A stretch of 44,065 bases of DNA from Rhodospirillaceae bacterium (GTDB lineage: Bacteria; Pseudomonadota; Alphaproteobacteria; CACIAM-22H2). Every line of letters starts with the position of its first letter. The first letter of the stretch is position 1. The notes below the pieces were generated by a model. That model saw only the letters and a list, made by a program, of their open reading frames with translations. It made no database searches and was not told the origin of the DNA. The DNA is taken from NCBI GenBank assembly GCA_022843945.1, contig JALHMR010000041.1, positions 1 through 44,065 on the forward strand. Reading direction: 5' to 3'. The translations under genes were made by a program, and so were the position numbers. This document shows, piece after piece, positions 1 through 7,506 of this stretch.

Positions 1-87
1 GCTTGCGGCCCTCGAAGGCGCGCGCCTGGCTGCGCGCGGTGCGCGGACGGTCCTTGGCTTGCGCCGCTTCGCGCCGCCGCGGCCGGC
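1..87. other. Window edge, no gene assigned
   Basis: This is the stretch downstream of dps up to the window edge. The minus strand stays open in one frame with an Arg/Ala/Lys-rich peptide, but it is too short and biased to assign. It could be the start of a basic protein or plain GC-rich spacer. Confidence 0.2.
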
Positions 88-597
88 TCACGGCTTCGAG
101 GCCACGGCTCGCAGCATCCAGGCGTACTGCTCATGCTTGCCGATGCGCCCGGTCAGCATGTCGGCCGTGAACACGTCGTCGAGCTTCTCGGCCTCGTGGA
201 TAGCTTCGCGCAAGGTGCGCGCCACGCATTGATGGTCCCGGGCCAACGCCTCGACCATCTTCACTGCATTAGGCTCGTGACCGGTCTCGTCGATGTCGGA
301 GAGTTCGAGGAAACGGCCAAGCTTGGTGGGCGCGAGATAACCCACGGCTCGGATGCGCTCGGCCAGCTCGTCGATGCTCAGCGCGAGATCCTCGTAGATC
401 TCCTGGGTCATTTTGTGGACGCCATAGAACATCGGTCCGGTAATGTTCCAGTGTACGCCCTGGGTCTTGGTGTAGAGCACATAGGTGTCGGCAAGTGCCT
501 TCTCGAGGAGGGCCGCCAGCTCCTTGCGATCCTCCTGCTCCAAGCCGGTGGACATGGGGATCGTCTCTTTCGACGGCATTACCGCGGCATCGCTCAT
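88..597 (-). CDS. dps: Dps family ferritin-like DNA-protection protein
   Basis: Dps proteins form cytoplasmic dodecamers that oxidise Fe(II) with hydrogen peroxide, store the iron and often bind DNA in starved cells. The 169-residue product has the family hallmark QGVHWNITGP, with the ferroxidase-site His and Trp, followed by the helix SIDELAERIRAVG that carries the Asp/Glu ligands. The C-terminal part (KHEQYAWMLRA) fits the last helix of the fold. The frame is open to an ATG at 699, but the ATG at 597 is chosen because GAAGGAGAA precedes it at good spacing and because a perfect EcfG promoter lies inside the longer version. The start then gives MSDAAVMPSKET, a short polar tail of the usual Dps kind. 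The gene is monocistronic in what can be seen. Confidence 0.93.
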   Translation of the reverse strand: MSDAAVMPSKETIPMSTGLEQEDRKELAALLEKALADTYVLYTKTQGVHWNITGPMFYGVHKMTQEIYEDLALSIDELAERIRAVGYLAPTKLGRFLELSDIDETGHEPNAVKMVEALARDHQCVARTLREAIHEAEKLDDVFTADMLTGRIGKHEQYAWMLRAVASKP

Positions 598-667
598 CGT
601 GTTCTCCTTCGATGTTCTTGATGTAGCTAAGCGTTGCCGTACTTTCGGCGCGCTCTTCACTGGGTCG

Positions 668-692
668 AACGCTGCCTCAGTCCCGCGGTTCC
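668..692 (-). promoter_or_regulatory. EcfG (general stress sigma factor) promoter of dps
   Basis: Read on the minus strand, GGAAC (692-688), 16 bases, then CGTT (671-668) match the alphaproteobacterial EcfG consensus exactly. Transcription would start near 660, leaving a leader of about 60 bases before the dps ATG at 597. dps is a common EcfG target. The site also rules out the longer dps reading. Confidence 0.85.
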
Positions 693-775
693 CATACAAA
701 CGCTGGATGAATCATGCGCTTGGCGCGGAGTTTCTAGCGGGTCCAACTCAGCGCACTAAACACCTCAAGCTTGGC

Positions 776-800
776 GGAACTGCCAGTGAAGCCCCGCGTT
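776..800 (+). promoter_or_regulatory. EcfG promoter, plus strand
   Basis: GGAAC (776-780), a 16-base spacer and CGTT (797-800) match the EcfG consensus exactly and point away from dps. Transcription would start near 807. The first credible start codon lies about 175 bases on at 981, and a strong terminator-like hairpin (912-946) comes first. The transcript could therefore be a small RNA, or a long attenuated leader for the small membrane protein. Confidence 0.75.
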
Positions 801-806
801 GTGGAA

Positions 807-946
807 GCAAGACCCGGCCCGTCGGCCGAGACCTTTGTCTGCCTTGGCAATAACCATGCTCCAACGTCGCGGCAGCCGTCCGCTGATAAAACCAAGGCCG
901 CACGGGTTATGCGGGGGAGGGAGTAACCCTTCCTCCCCCGAATTTT
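807..946 (+). ncRNA. Candidate stress-induced small RNA (about 140 nt)
   Basis: The interval is bounded by a perfect EcfG promoter (776-800) and an intrinsic terminator-like hairpin followed by AATTTTC. No convincing reading frame starts inside it: the ATG at 856 has no clear ribosome binding site and gives a low-complexity peptide. The 3' arm of the hairpin is C-rich (CCTTCCTCCCCC), a type of sequence able to pair with Shine-Dalgarno regions. EcfG-dependent sRNAs with C-rich loops are known, for example GsrN of Caulobacter. No sequence homology to GsrN is claimed. The ends are inferred. Confidence 0.4.
912..946 (+). terminator. Intrinsic terminator-like hairpin
   Basis: CGGGGGAGG (912-920) pairs perfectly with CCTCCCCCG (932-940). 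Three more pairs continue inward to a 5-base loop (924-928). AATTTTC follows. The stem is very stable, but the T tract is short. It could end a transcript from the 776-800 promoter. Confidence 0.55.
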
Positions 947-980
947 CAACGCCGCATTCCTTCGCTTGCCGGGAGAGACC

Positions 981-1163
981 ATGACACCCCTCGTTCCCAT
1001 CGTTCCGCTGGTGCTGGCTGGGCTTGTGGCATGGCGCCTCGTCACGCGCGCCTATGAGCCGGTGAAGCCGGCGAGCCGCACCGTGCGCCGTTCGTCTCCG
1101 GCACGCGCCGGCGTGCGCAACGGCCGTTCGCCACGTTCGCGCAAGAAACGCAACGGCGGTTGA
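981..1163 (+). CDS. Small membrane protein with basic tail
   Basis: This is a 60-residue product. Residues 2-20 (PLVPIVPLVLAGLVAWRLV) form one hydrophobic membrane segment, and the remainder is a strongly basic tail (about a third Arg/Lys) ending KKRNGG. The start at 981 is preceded by GGGAGAG at 5-6 bases, which makes it the best in the frame; an in-frame ATG at 966 lacks this. No family is recognised. The tail would lie in the cytoplasm by the positive-inside rule and could contact nucleic acid or phospholipid. It lies 180 bases downstream of a perfect EcfG promoter, with a terminator-like hairpin in between, so stress control by read-through is possible. It converges on the phosphatase-family gene at 1186. 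Confidence 0.5.
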   Translation: MTPLVPIVPLVLAGLVAWRLVTRAYEPVKPASRTVRRSSPARAGVRNGRSPRSRKKRNGG

Positions 1164-1185
1164 CCTTGCGTCGTCCCGCTCGCGG

Positions 1186-1956
1186 TTAGAACCAGTAGCG
1201 GGGCAGGGCGAGTTCGGGCTTCGTCGGGCTGTTGCCCGTGTCGCGCTCCGCCAGGCTGTCGTTCAGATCGATATCGGCAACGATCGGCAGATGATCGGAT
1301 GCCGCTCTCGATAACGCAGAGCGATGCACATGGATCTTGTGCAGCCGCTGGTTCGGGATCGTCCAGATACGGTCGAGCGACATCAACGGGCGCCGGGACG
1401 GAAACGTGCGCAGCCGCGGCAGGCGTTCCGGCGCTCCGATCCTCCGCAGCGACCGGCGCTCGAGGCCGAATATATTGAAGTCGCCCATCAGCACCGTGAG
1501 CGGGCGCGGCTGCTCCTCGAGCATCTCCAGAAGCCTGCTGATCTGCTGTCGGCGCTCGTGCGGAAAGAGGCCGAGATGCGTGGAGATGATGCGCACTTCC
1601 ACCTGATTGAGCTTGAGCACGCAATCGATCGCCCCGCGCAGTTCGAAGGGATGGACCGTGAGATCGACCAGGCGCGAGTCGAGAATCTCCCCCTTGGTGA
1701 ACAGGGCATTGCCGAATTCGAAGCGGCCCCAGCGCAGATTGCTGGCCGAGATCGAATGCATGCCGAGGTGCTTCTCGAAGAAGCGGAACTGCTCCATCTC
1801 CTCGATCAGCGAGCTGCCGCCGACCTCCTGGAGAGCGATGACATCGGCCTGTATCTCGCGCAGCACGCGCAGCACCCGCTCGGCATTGCACTGGCGATCG
1901 TTGCCGACGCAGGAATGGATGTTGTAGCTGGCAACCCGGAAGGTGGGGGCCGACAT
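1186..1956 (-). CDS. Endonuclease/exonuclease/phosphatase family protein (YbhP-like)
   Basis: This is a 256-residue metal-dependent phosphodiesterase of the EEP fold. The order of motifs is complete: ASYNIHS near the N-terminus (metal Asn), ALQEVGG (catalytic Glu), MGDFNIFG (Asp/Asn) and SDHLPIVADI at the C-terminus (Asp-His). No signal peptide is apparent. The ATG at 1956 has AAGGG eight bases upstream. A longer TTG start at 1977 would overlap the stop of the upstream gene and is less likely. It lies directly downstream of a YbhN-like gene, and the same partnership (ybhP-ybhN beside the cardiolipin synthase clsB) occurs in E. coli. This suggests a role in phospholipid or envelope metabolism rather than DNA repair. 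The substrate is unknown. Confidence 0.85.
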   Translation of the reverse strand: MSAPTFRVASYNIHSCVGNDRQCNAERVLRVLREIQADVIALQEVGGSSLIEEMEQFRFFEKHLGMHSISASNLRWGRFEFGNALFTKGEILDSRLVDLTVHPFELRGAIDCVLKLNQVEVRIISTHLGLFPHERRQQISRLLEMLEEQPRPLTVLMGDFNIFGLERRSLRRIGAPERLPRLRTFPSRRPLMSLDRIWTIPNQRLHKIHVHRSALSRAASDHLPIVADIDLNDSLAERDTGNSPTKPELALPRYWF

Positions 1957-1973
1957 GGCGCTGGCCCTTGATG

Positions 1974-2933
1974 TCAATGGCTGACGCTGGCGGCACCCTT
2001 GCCGGAAACGGCCTTGGGGCGATCGCTCAGCGCATTCGCTGATTCATCCTTCAAAAATATTGCCAAACCGATAATCAGGGGCACCAAGTAGTAAATGGCC
2101 CGGAAGGTTACGACGCCGGCGATCAGGCGTGGCTCGTCAAGGAATTGCAGCATGACATACTCTAGGACACCCCAGCCACCGGGAACATGCCCGATGATGG
2201 CGGCGGCGTCCGCCCCGACGTAGAGGGTCATGACCGACAGGTAACCGGCCGATGTGAATGGCGAGAGGCAGGCATAGAGCGCGCCTCCGATCAAAAGGAC
2301 GTTCAGGGTGCCGGTGCCGACCTGGGCAAGGGCCAACTTCAGGGAGGGAAAACGTATCGCCCGCTTGCGGATGTGAATCGGTTGGCGCACGAGAATGCAG
2401 GCGATGGGATAACCGACCACGAGGAGCGTGAAGACCGCAGCTATCGCGATCAGCGGCGGTGCCGGCATCCCGAGCAATTGGGCGATGACGCTTCCGTTCA
2501 GCGCCAGCAGCACCGTCGAGACCACCATGATCCCCATCGTAACCGTCACGCCTGAGAACAGGATGACTTGGGCCGTGGCGACGAGATCGATGCCGCGCCT
2601 GGAGTACATCCTGTAACGGACCGCTCCGCTGCTCAGCGCAGCCAGCCCGAGGCTGTGGCCGACGCCGAGCGCGGCAACGGTCACCAGGATGGTCTGCGGG
2701 AACGTCAGGCAGCGGCGGGCTGCGTAGCAGATGCCCAGGTACTCAGCGACGGCGAAGCCGAGAAAGGCGGCGACGGAGAGCGCGCCGGCGAGCCACAAAT
2801 TGATCGCCGGAATCTGGGCGAGGGCCGTCGTGATCTCGGCCACCTCGTAACGCTGGAAAACGCGGATGAGCAGAAACACGCCGAACAACGTCGCCAACGC
2901 TCCGAGGATCGGCATAACCAGGCGCCACTTCAT
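1974..2933 (-). CDS. YbhN/UPF0104-type integral membrane protein (LPG synthase TM-domain family)
   Basis: This is a polytopic inner-membrane protein of about 319 residues with roughly eight hydrophobic segments. It matches the lysylphosphatidylglycerol synthase membrane-domain family: SLGLAALSSGAVRYRMY corresponds to the conserved 'T-G-a-v-R-y-r' region, and HVPGGWGVLEYVML with FRAIYYLVPLIIGL forms the C-terminal signature. There is no cytosolic aminoacyl-transferase domain, so it is the short UPF0104/YbhN type rather than MprF. The ATG at 2933 is chosen; a TTG two codons upstream is equally possible, since neither has a strong ribosome binding site. The stop lies 17 bases upstream of the phosphatase-family gene, so the two are very likely one operon. 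The biochemical function of YbhN is not settled. Confidence 0.85.
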   Translation of the reverse strand: MKWRLVMPILGALATLFGVFLLIRVFQRYEVAEITTALAQIPAINLWLAGALSVAAFLGFAVAEYLGICYAARRCLTFPQTILVTVAALGVGHSLGLAALSSGAVRYRMYSRRGIDLVATAQVILFSGVTVTMGIMVVSTVLLALNGSVIAQLLGMPAPPLIAIAAVFTLLVVGYPIACILVRQPIHIRKRAIRFPSLKLALAQVGTGTLNVLLIGGALYACLSPFTSAGYLSVMTLYVGADAAAIIGHVPGGWGVLEYVMLQFLDEPRLIAGVVTFRAIYYLVPLIIGLAIFLKDESANALSDRPKAVSGKGAASVSH

Positions 2934-3056
2934 TGGCAACAGAACGTATCCCGGTGCGAGACGGTTCCGGCGGAAACCCCCTTGGGTACCGCGTTTCCCA
3001 TATGGGCCACCCTCCCCCCTCCATTGCTTCCCGAGCCGTGGCTGTCCTGGTCGGCG

Positions 3057-5012
3057 TCAGCGCGCCTGGGCGGCCTGCGTGATCAGGCCATAGCAATCGC
3101 TGTCCTTGCCGAGGCCGGCCTCGATCAACGGCAGCAGAGCCGCAAGCGGTGTGAGGACGACCCCGAGAGCGACCGACGCCCCGATCCGGGCGGCAAGGGT
3201 CGCTGGATCGGGCAGCACCCGCGGCTTGGCGAACGAGCCGCGGATGAGAATGGGCGCGCGCAAGGTGAGGGGGCTGAAGTCCTTGGGCTGCGGACGGATC
3301 ACGAGATCGAGGCCTTCGTCCTTGAGCGAGATCGAGCCGTCGCCAGTGATGTTGGTGTCGGTCGTATCCAGCACGATCGCGTTCGGGATCAGGACACCCT
3401 GCTTGACCTCGAAATCGGTGACGAAGCAACGGATCGGATGAACCTTCTCCTTGTTGCCGATCAGGAGCGCCACGGCCTCGGCCACGTCGAGGCCGGCGAG
3501 CTCGGCGATCACCAGATTGAGCTGGCCACCGGCCATGAACAGGGAGATGCGGCCATCGGCGTTGCCGAGGACTTCGGCCGTGGAGCGTCCGGCGCCCTTG
3601 AGCCGGACCTGGCCGGCCAGGAGTCCGGCGCTTTCCTTGCCGATGCTCTTCGGAAGAAGCTCACCGAGGCTGATGCGCCGGAGATCGACATCGGTTTCAA
3701 CCACCGGGACCTGGCGCGAACCGTCGAGCCTCAACATCCCTTCGATTTCGCCGAAGGCCAGCGTGAACTTAAGCGGCTTGAGGGTGGCGACGCCGTTCTG
3801 CAGGACGACGTGCGTGGAAAGTTTGTTGATCGGAACCGCCGGCCCGACGATACGCGCCGCCTCGAAGCGCACGTCGGCGTCCATGGCGCGCAGCCGTTCG
3901 AGGTCGATCGGGGCGTCGGGGAGGACGCGGCCGGTATCCTTCTTCTGCTCGCTGTCCGCGCCAACCAGGCCGCCCAGGTCCTTGAAGTTGAGATTCGTCG
4001 AAACCATCCGCCCGGTAAGGCGGGGGCGGATCTTGTCGTCGCCGGTGCGGAACTGCAGCGAGCCCTTGAGATCACTGTTGCCGACCTGGCCGGCAAAGTC
4101 GGTGAAGGACCACAGCGTCTCCTGCCGGGTGAGGCGGCCCTCGATGCTGTAGCGCGGGGTGGGCGGTAGCGCCACGCCCAGCACGGGGAAGAGCTTCGAC
4201 AGGCTGGGTCCCGACAGTTTCAGCGAGGCGTCGAAGCCGGAGAGCTGGATCGGGTCCTGGGCGGTGCCCTCGACCGCAACCCGGGTCTGGCCGGCCTGGA
4301 CGGTTATCGAGAACGGGTAGGGCTCGGATCCCTCGCGCAGGCTGAGGATCGAGCCGCCGACGAGGTCGAGCTTGAAGGGCTCGTTGGCGAGCTGCCCGAC
4401 GCCCTGCAGGCGCAGCGTGTCCTTGCGGCCGGCCTCGCCTACCGCGGTCGAGATGTCCAGATCGACATCGAGGCCCTGCACCTGGTCGACATAGCGCACC
4501 TTGCCCTCGTCGATGCGCAAGGTGCCGATGATAGGAAACTCGCTGCGCTCGTCGGGAGCCGCGGTCTCCGCCGCCGCGACACCGGCCGGGTTCTCGGAAA
4601 AGTCCCAGTTGCTCTTTCCGTCGGCGTTCTTCTCGAGGGCGATCTCGGGTCGGCGCAGGTAAACCTCCGGCAGCACCAGCCGGCCGCGCAAGAGCGGCAT
4701 CAGCTGGATCGACACGTCGGCCTGTTCAAGCTTGCTCAGCGCCTCGGCCTTCGCCCAGGGCGCGTTGGCGATAGTCAATCCTTCGAGCCGGATGTGGGTC
4801 ACCCAGCCCAGGTCGACGTCGATATTGGCAATCTCGATCTTGCGGCCGGCAGCGCCGCTGGCGCGCTCGGAGGCATAGCCCCGCAGGTAGTTCCAGTCCC
4901 AGAGCAGGAAATAGGCGCCGGCCAGCAGGCCGACCAGCACCAGCGGCGCGCCGAGGACGAACCACAGCACACGATGCCGCGACCGCGTTTTGCGAAAGAG
5001 AGAGGGCGTCAT
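3057..5012 (-). CDS. AsmA family protein
   Basis: This is a 651-residue envelope protein. A basic N-terminus (FRKTRSRHR) is followed by one membrane anchor at about residues 15-37, then a long periplasmic region. The AsmA hallmark LEGLTIANAPWAK lies near residue 80, LPEVYLRRPEIALEKNADGKSNW follows it in the usual place, and an AsmA_2-type region near the C-terminus ends in DLVIRPQPKDFSPLTLRAPILIRGSF. AsmA-like proteins form long beta-rich grooves thought to carry phospholipids between membranes; this is family knowledge and not shown here. The gene lies 120 bases upstream of, and on the same strand as, the YbhN/YbhP-like pair, which suits a common theme of membrane lipid handling. The start at 5012 is the only good ATG before the anchor. 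Confidence 0.85.
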   Translation of the reverse strand: MTPSLFRKTRSRHRVLWFVLGAPLVLVGLLAGAYFLLWDWNYLRGYASERASGAAGRKIEIANIDVDLGWVTHIRLEGLTIANAPWAKAEALSKLEQADVSIQLMPLLRGRLVLPEVYLRRPEIALEKNADGKSNWDFSENPAGVAAAETAAPDERSEFPIIGTLRIDEGKVRYVDQVQGLDVDLDISTAVGEAGRKDTLRLQGVGQLANEPFKLDLVGGSILSLREGSEPYPFSITVQAGQTRVAVEGTAQDPIQLSGFDASLKLSGPSLSKLFPVLGVALPPTPRYSIEGRLTRQETLWSFTDFAGQVGNSDLKGSLQFRTGDDKIRPRLTGRMVSTNLNFKDLGGLVGADSEQKKDTGRVLPDAPIDLERLRAMDADVRFEAARIVGPAVPINKLSTHVVLQNGVATLKPLKFTLAFGEIEGMLRLDGSRQVPVVETDVDLRRISLGELLPKSIGKESAGLLAGQVRLKGAGRSTAEVLGNADGRISLFMAGGQLNLVIAELAGLDVAEAVALLIGNKEKVHPIRCFVTDFEVKQGVLIPNAIVLDTTDTNITGDGSISLKDEGLDLVIRPQPKDFSPLTLRAPILIRGSFAKPRVLPDPATLAARIGASVALGVVLTPLAALLPLIEAGLGKDSDCYGLITQAAQAR

Positions 5013-5107
5013 GATGCCCTGACGAAACGAAGCGGTTGGGGATTGGTTTCAGAAGCGGCCGTAGCCCTTTGGTGGGCATAGGCGCTGTCGGGCTGGTCCC
5101 ATCGCCT

Positions 5108-5132
5108 GGAACCATTCCGGTGTCGCGGCATT
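5108..5132 (+). promoter_or_regulatory. Possible EcfG-like promoter of the HPF-like gene
   Basis: GGAAC (5108-5112), a 16-base spacer and CATT (5129-5132) differ from the EcfG consensus only at the second -10 base. It lies 115 bases upstream of the HPF-like gene. Ribosome-protection factors are plausible general-stress targets, but one mismatch in a four-base element makes this tentative. Confidence 0.3.
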
Positions 5133-5247
5133 ACCTCGATAGAGCGGTAACAGGGCCTTTGCGCTGTCACGCCATAAGCTGCGCCACCAGCCCCGGCGCG
5201 GCCCCGCCGCGTTACCGATCAAGGCATCTTGCGCGTGAGGAGGTCGT

Positions 5248-5871
5248 ATGGAGCGCCCCTTAGAGATCTGCTTCCACAACATGGAATCCTCTCAGGCGAT
5301 GGAGGCGGAGATTCGTCGCGCCGTTGAGCAGCTTGATCGGCGCGGTGGGCTCATCGGCTGCCGGGTGACGATCGACGCGCTACATCGCCAGCACGCGATC
5401 GGCAAAGTCTACTCGGTCCATATCGTGCTGTTCGTCAGCGGCACCGAGATTACCGTGACACACGATCCGAACCACGCCCGGGAGAACTACGCCAAGCATG
5501 ATGATCCCTACGGATCGCTGCGCCTCGCTTTCCGGACGGCGGGCCGCCGGCTCGCGGCCTTCAAGTCGAAGCAGCGCCGGGAGGCTGAGCCGCATCGCCG
5601 GCGCCCGACATCGACGCCGGTCATTCCCGCCGAACGCGCCGACGGGGGCGCGGGAGGCCTCGGGGCCATGGAGGCAGACATGCCACCCAAATCGAAGTCC
5701 GTGCGGCCGAAGAGGCCGCGCAAGCCGCCGCCCGAAAACCACGCCGGGGAGGCTGCAGCGCTCGCCAGCCATCCCTTCGAGGGCGGCAAGCGTCCGGACA
5801 AGGCGTCGCCTAAGCTGAAAAAGCGCGGCGAGATGGCGCGCCCCAAGGACAGCGGCCGCTTCGGCGCCTGA
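5248..5871 (+). CDS. HPF/RaiA-like ribosome-associated protein with long basic tail
   Basis: This is a 207-residue protein. Residues 1-110 resemble the S30Ae fold of hibernation-promoting factor and RaiA: a beta-alpha-beta-beta-beta-alpha pattern with VTIDAL, YSVHIVLFVSGTEITV and the final helix SLRLAFRTAGRRLAAFKSKQRR rich in basic residues. Such proteins bind the 30S decoding region in resting cells. From about residue 112 the sequence is Pro/Arg/Lys-rich and probably disordered, unlike the structured dimerisation domain of long HPF. The start has GAGGTCGT upstream. Inside, GGAGG (5670-5674) stands before an in-frame ATG at 5680, so the last 63 residues may also be made alone. It ends 3 bases from the convergent ligD-like gene. 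The ribosome-associated call is from the N-terminal pattern. Confidence 0.75.
   Translation: MERPLEICFHNMESSQAMEAEIRRAVEQLDRRGGLIGCRVTIDALHRQHAIGKVYSVHIVLFVSGTEITVTHDPNHARENYAKHDDPYGSLRLAFRTAGRRLAAFKSKQRREAEPHRRRPTSTPVIPAERADGGAGGLGAMEADMPPKSKSVRPKRPRKPPPENHAGEAAALASHPFEGGKRPDKASPKLKKRGEMARPKDSGRFGA
5670..5682 (+). promoter_or_regulatory. Internal ribosome binding site within the HPF-like gene
   Basis: GGAGG at 5670-5674 stands five bases before an in-frame ATG at 5680. Translation from it would give a separate 63-residue Lys/Pro-rich peptide starting MPPKSKSVRP and ending KDSGRFGA. It could also be chance within a GC-rich tail. Confidence 0.35.
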
Positions 5872-5874
5872 CTT

Positions 5875-7491
5875 CTAAAGACGCAGGCGCTGGCGGATTT
5901 TCAGCAGCTCCGCCCACGGATCGCGGCGCTGACGCTTGACGCGGGCGAGAACGGCGTCGATCGAGAAGGCGGCTGGCTCGAGCTCCGGCGTCACTTCGCT
6001 CCAGGCCAGCGGCACCGAGATCGGCGCGCCTTCACGGGCCCGGGTCGAGTAGGGGGCGATGGCGGTGGCGCCGAAGTCGTTGCGCAGGTAGTCGATGAAG
6101 ATGCGGCCCTTGCGAACCTTCTTGGCCATGTTGGTGGTGTAACGTTCGGGGGCGCGGGTGGCCATCACCTCGGCAAGCTGGCGCGTGAACTCCTTGGCGG
6201 CCGCCCAGTCCGGTCCCGGCTCGATCGGCACCACGACATGCAGCCCCTTGCCGCCGGTCGTCTTGGGAAAGCTCTTGAGTCCGATCTCATCGAGCAGGCC
6301 GCGGACCTCGTGGGCGGCAGCAACCACGCGTTCCCATGGCACCGACGGATCGGGATCGAGATCGAAGATCAACCGGTCGGGGTGATGGATATCCTTGCCG
6401 CGCGACCCCCAGGGATGGATTTCCAGCGTGCCGAACTGCACGAGCTCGACCAGACCCTGCACATCGTCGACGATCAGATAATCCTCTTCGCCAGCCTTGA
6501 CGTGAATGCGGCGGAGGGCGTCGGACATGCCGGCGGCGGCGTGCTTCTGATAGAAGCACTTCTGGCTGGTGCCGCCGGGGCAGCGCACCAGGCTCAGCGG
6601 CCGGTCGGCGATATGCGGCAGCATGTGCGGCGCGATCGCCGCGTAGTAGCCGGCTAGATCCTGCTTGGTGAGGCCCTGGCCCTTGAACAGCACCCGGTCG
6701 GGATGGGTCAATCGGAAAGGCGGCGGCTCAGCCGATACCTTTGGTCCGGGCTTGGCGCGCCGGCTCTCCTTCTTTGGGGTGGGTTTCTTGGCCATGGGCT
6801 CCGCCCGCTTGGACTCCCAGGTCGCATCCGCAGCCGCCGCGATCTTCTCCAACGACCGGTGGGTCAGCACGCTGCGGTCCTTCTCAAGTATGACGTCCCC
6901 GTGGTCGGACGTCGCGTACTCGTCGTTGGCCTTGATCAGCAGCCAGTTCTCCTTGCCGTTCTCCTCGCGCCCGTGCATGCGCACGAGGTGCCAGCGGCCC
7001 TTGAGCTTCTTGCCGTGCAATTCGAATTCGAGATGGCCCTTGGCATAGCCCTTGTGCGGGTCGCCGATCGGCTCCCAGGTCCCGATGTCCCAGACCATGA
7101 CGGTGCCGCCACCGTACTGGCCCCGCGGGATGATGCCCTCGAAACGCGCGTAGTCCATCGGGTGATCTTCGGTATGCACCGACAGCCGCCGGTCCTTCGG
7201 GTCGAGGCTGGGTCCACGCGTCACGGCCCAGCTCTTCAGCGTGCCGTCGAGCGCCAGGCGGAAGTCATAATGCAGGCGTCGGGCGGCATGCTTCTGCACG
7301 ACGAAGAGGTTGTCATCCCTGGCGGCCGTCTGGCCGCCGCGCGGCTCCGGCGTGATGCCGAAGTCACGCTTGCGGTCGTAGAGCCGCAGGGCCGCCGGCC
7401 GATGCGCGGCGGTGCGGCGCTTGGTCTTGCGCGCCTTGGACCGCGACGCGGGTGGGGATGCGGTCTTTCGTTTGGGGGACGAGCGGGCCAT
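5875..7491 (-). CDS. ligD: LigD-like protein with phosphoesterase and polymerase domains, no ligase domain
   Basis: This is a 538-residue protein of bacterial non-homologous end joining. Residues about 35-192 are the 3'-phosphoesterase domain, with H68, H74, D76 and R78 (QKHAARRLHYDFR), H110 and Y114 (EDHPMDY) in the positions of the known metal and phosphate ligands. Residues about 258-538 are the primase-like polymerase domain, with the catalytic pair D377/D379 (FDLDPD), TTGGKGLHV and the third Asp D467 (FIDYLRND). Between them lie only about 65 residues, mostly Lys/Pro-rich. The ATP-dependent ligase domain (KxDG motif) found in full LigD is absent. The start at 7491 avoids an implausible extension to 7587. 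An AGGT lies nearby but the ribosome site is weak. No ku gene is in the window. The protein could trim and fill ends for a ligase encoded elsewhere. Confidence 0.9.
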   Translation of the reverse strand: MARSSPKRKTASPPASRSKARKTKRRTAAHRPAALRLYDRKRDFGITPEPRGGQTAARDDNLFVVQKHAARRLHYDFRLALDGTLKSWAVTRGPSLDPKDRRLSVHTEDHPMDYARFEGIIPRGQYGGGTVMVWDIGTWEPIGDPHKGYAKGHLEFELHGKKLKGRWHLVRMHGREENGKENWLLIKANDEYATSDHGDVILEKDRSVLTHRSLEKIAAAADATWESKRAEPMAKKPTPKKESRRAKPGPKVSAEPPPFRLTHPDRVLFKGQGLTKQDLAGYYAAIAPHMLPHIADRPLSLVRCPGGTSQKCFYQKHAAAGMSDALRRIHVKAGEEDYLIVDDVQGLVELVQFGTLEIHPWGSRGKDIHHPDRLIFDLDPDPSVPWERVVAAAHEVRGLLDEIGLKSFPKTTGGKGLHVVVPIEPGPDWAAAKEFTRQLAEVMATRAPERYTTNMAKKVRKGRIFIDYLRNDFGATAIAPYSTRAREGAPISVPLAWSEVTPELEPAAFSIDAVLARVKRQRRDPWAELLKIRQRLRL

Positions 7492-7506
7492 GGGAATACC
7501 TAAGCT

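Noticed and set aside
598-699. N-terminal extension of dps starting at 699
   Set aside because: It lies across a perfect EcfG promoter, has no ribosome site, and the extension does not resemble Dps.
1052-1996. 314-codon minus-strand frame
   Set aside because: It is an out-of-frame shadow of the EEP-family gene, with Arg/Pro/Ala-rich sequence and no family motif.
2568-4169. 533-codon plus-strand frame
   Set aside because: It is antisense to the YbhN-like and AsmA genes, with composition typical of the complement of GC-rich coding DNA.
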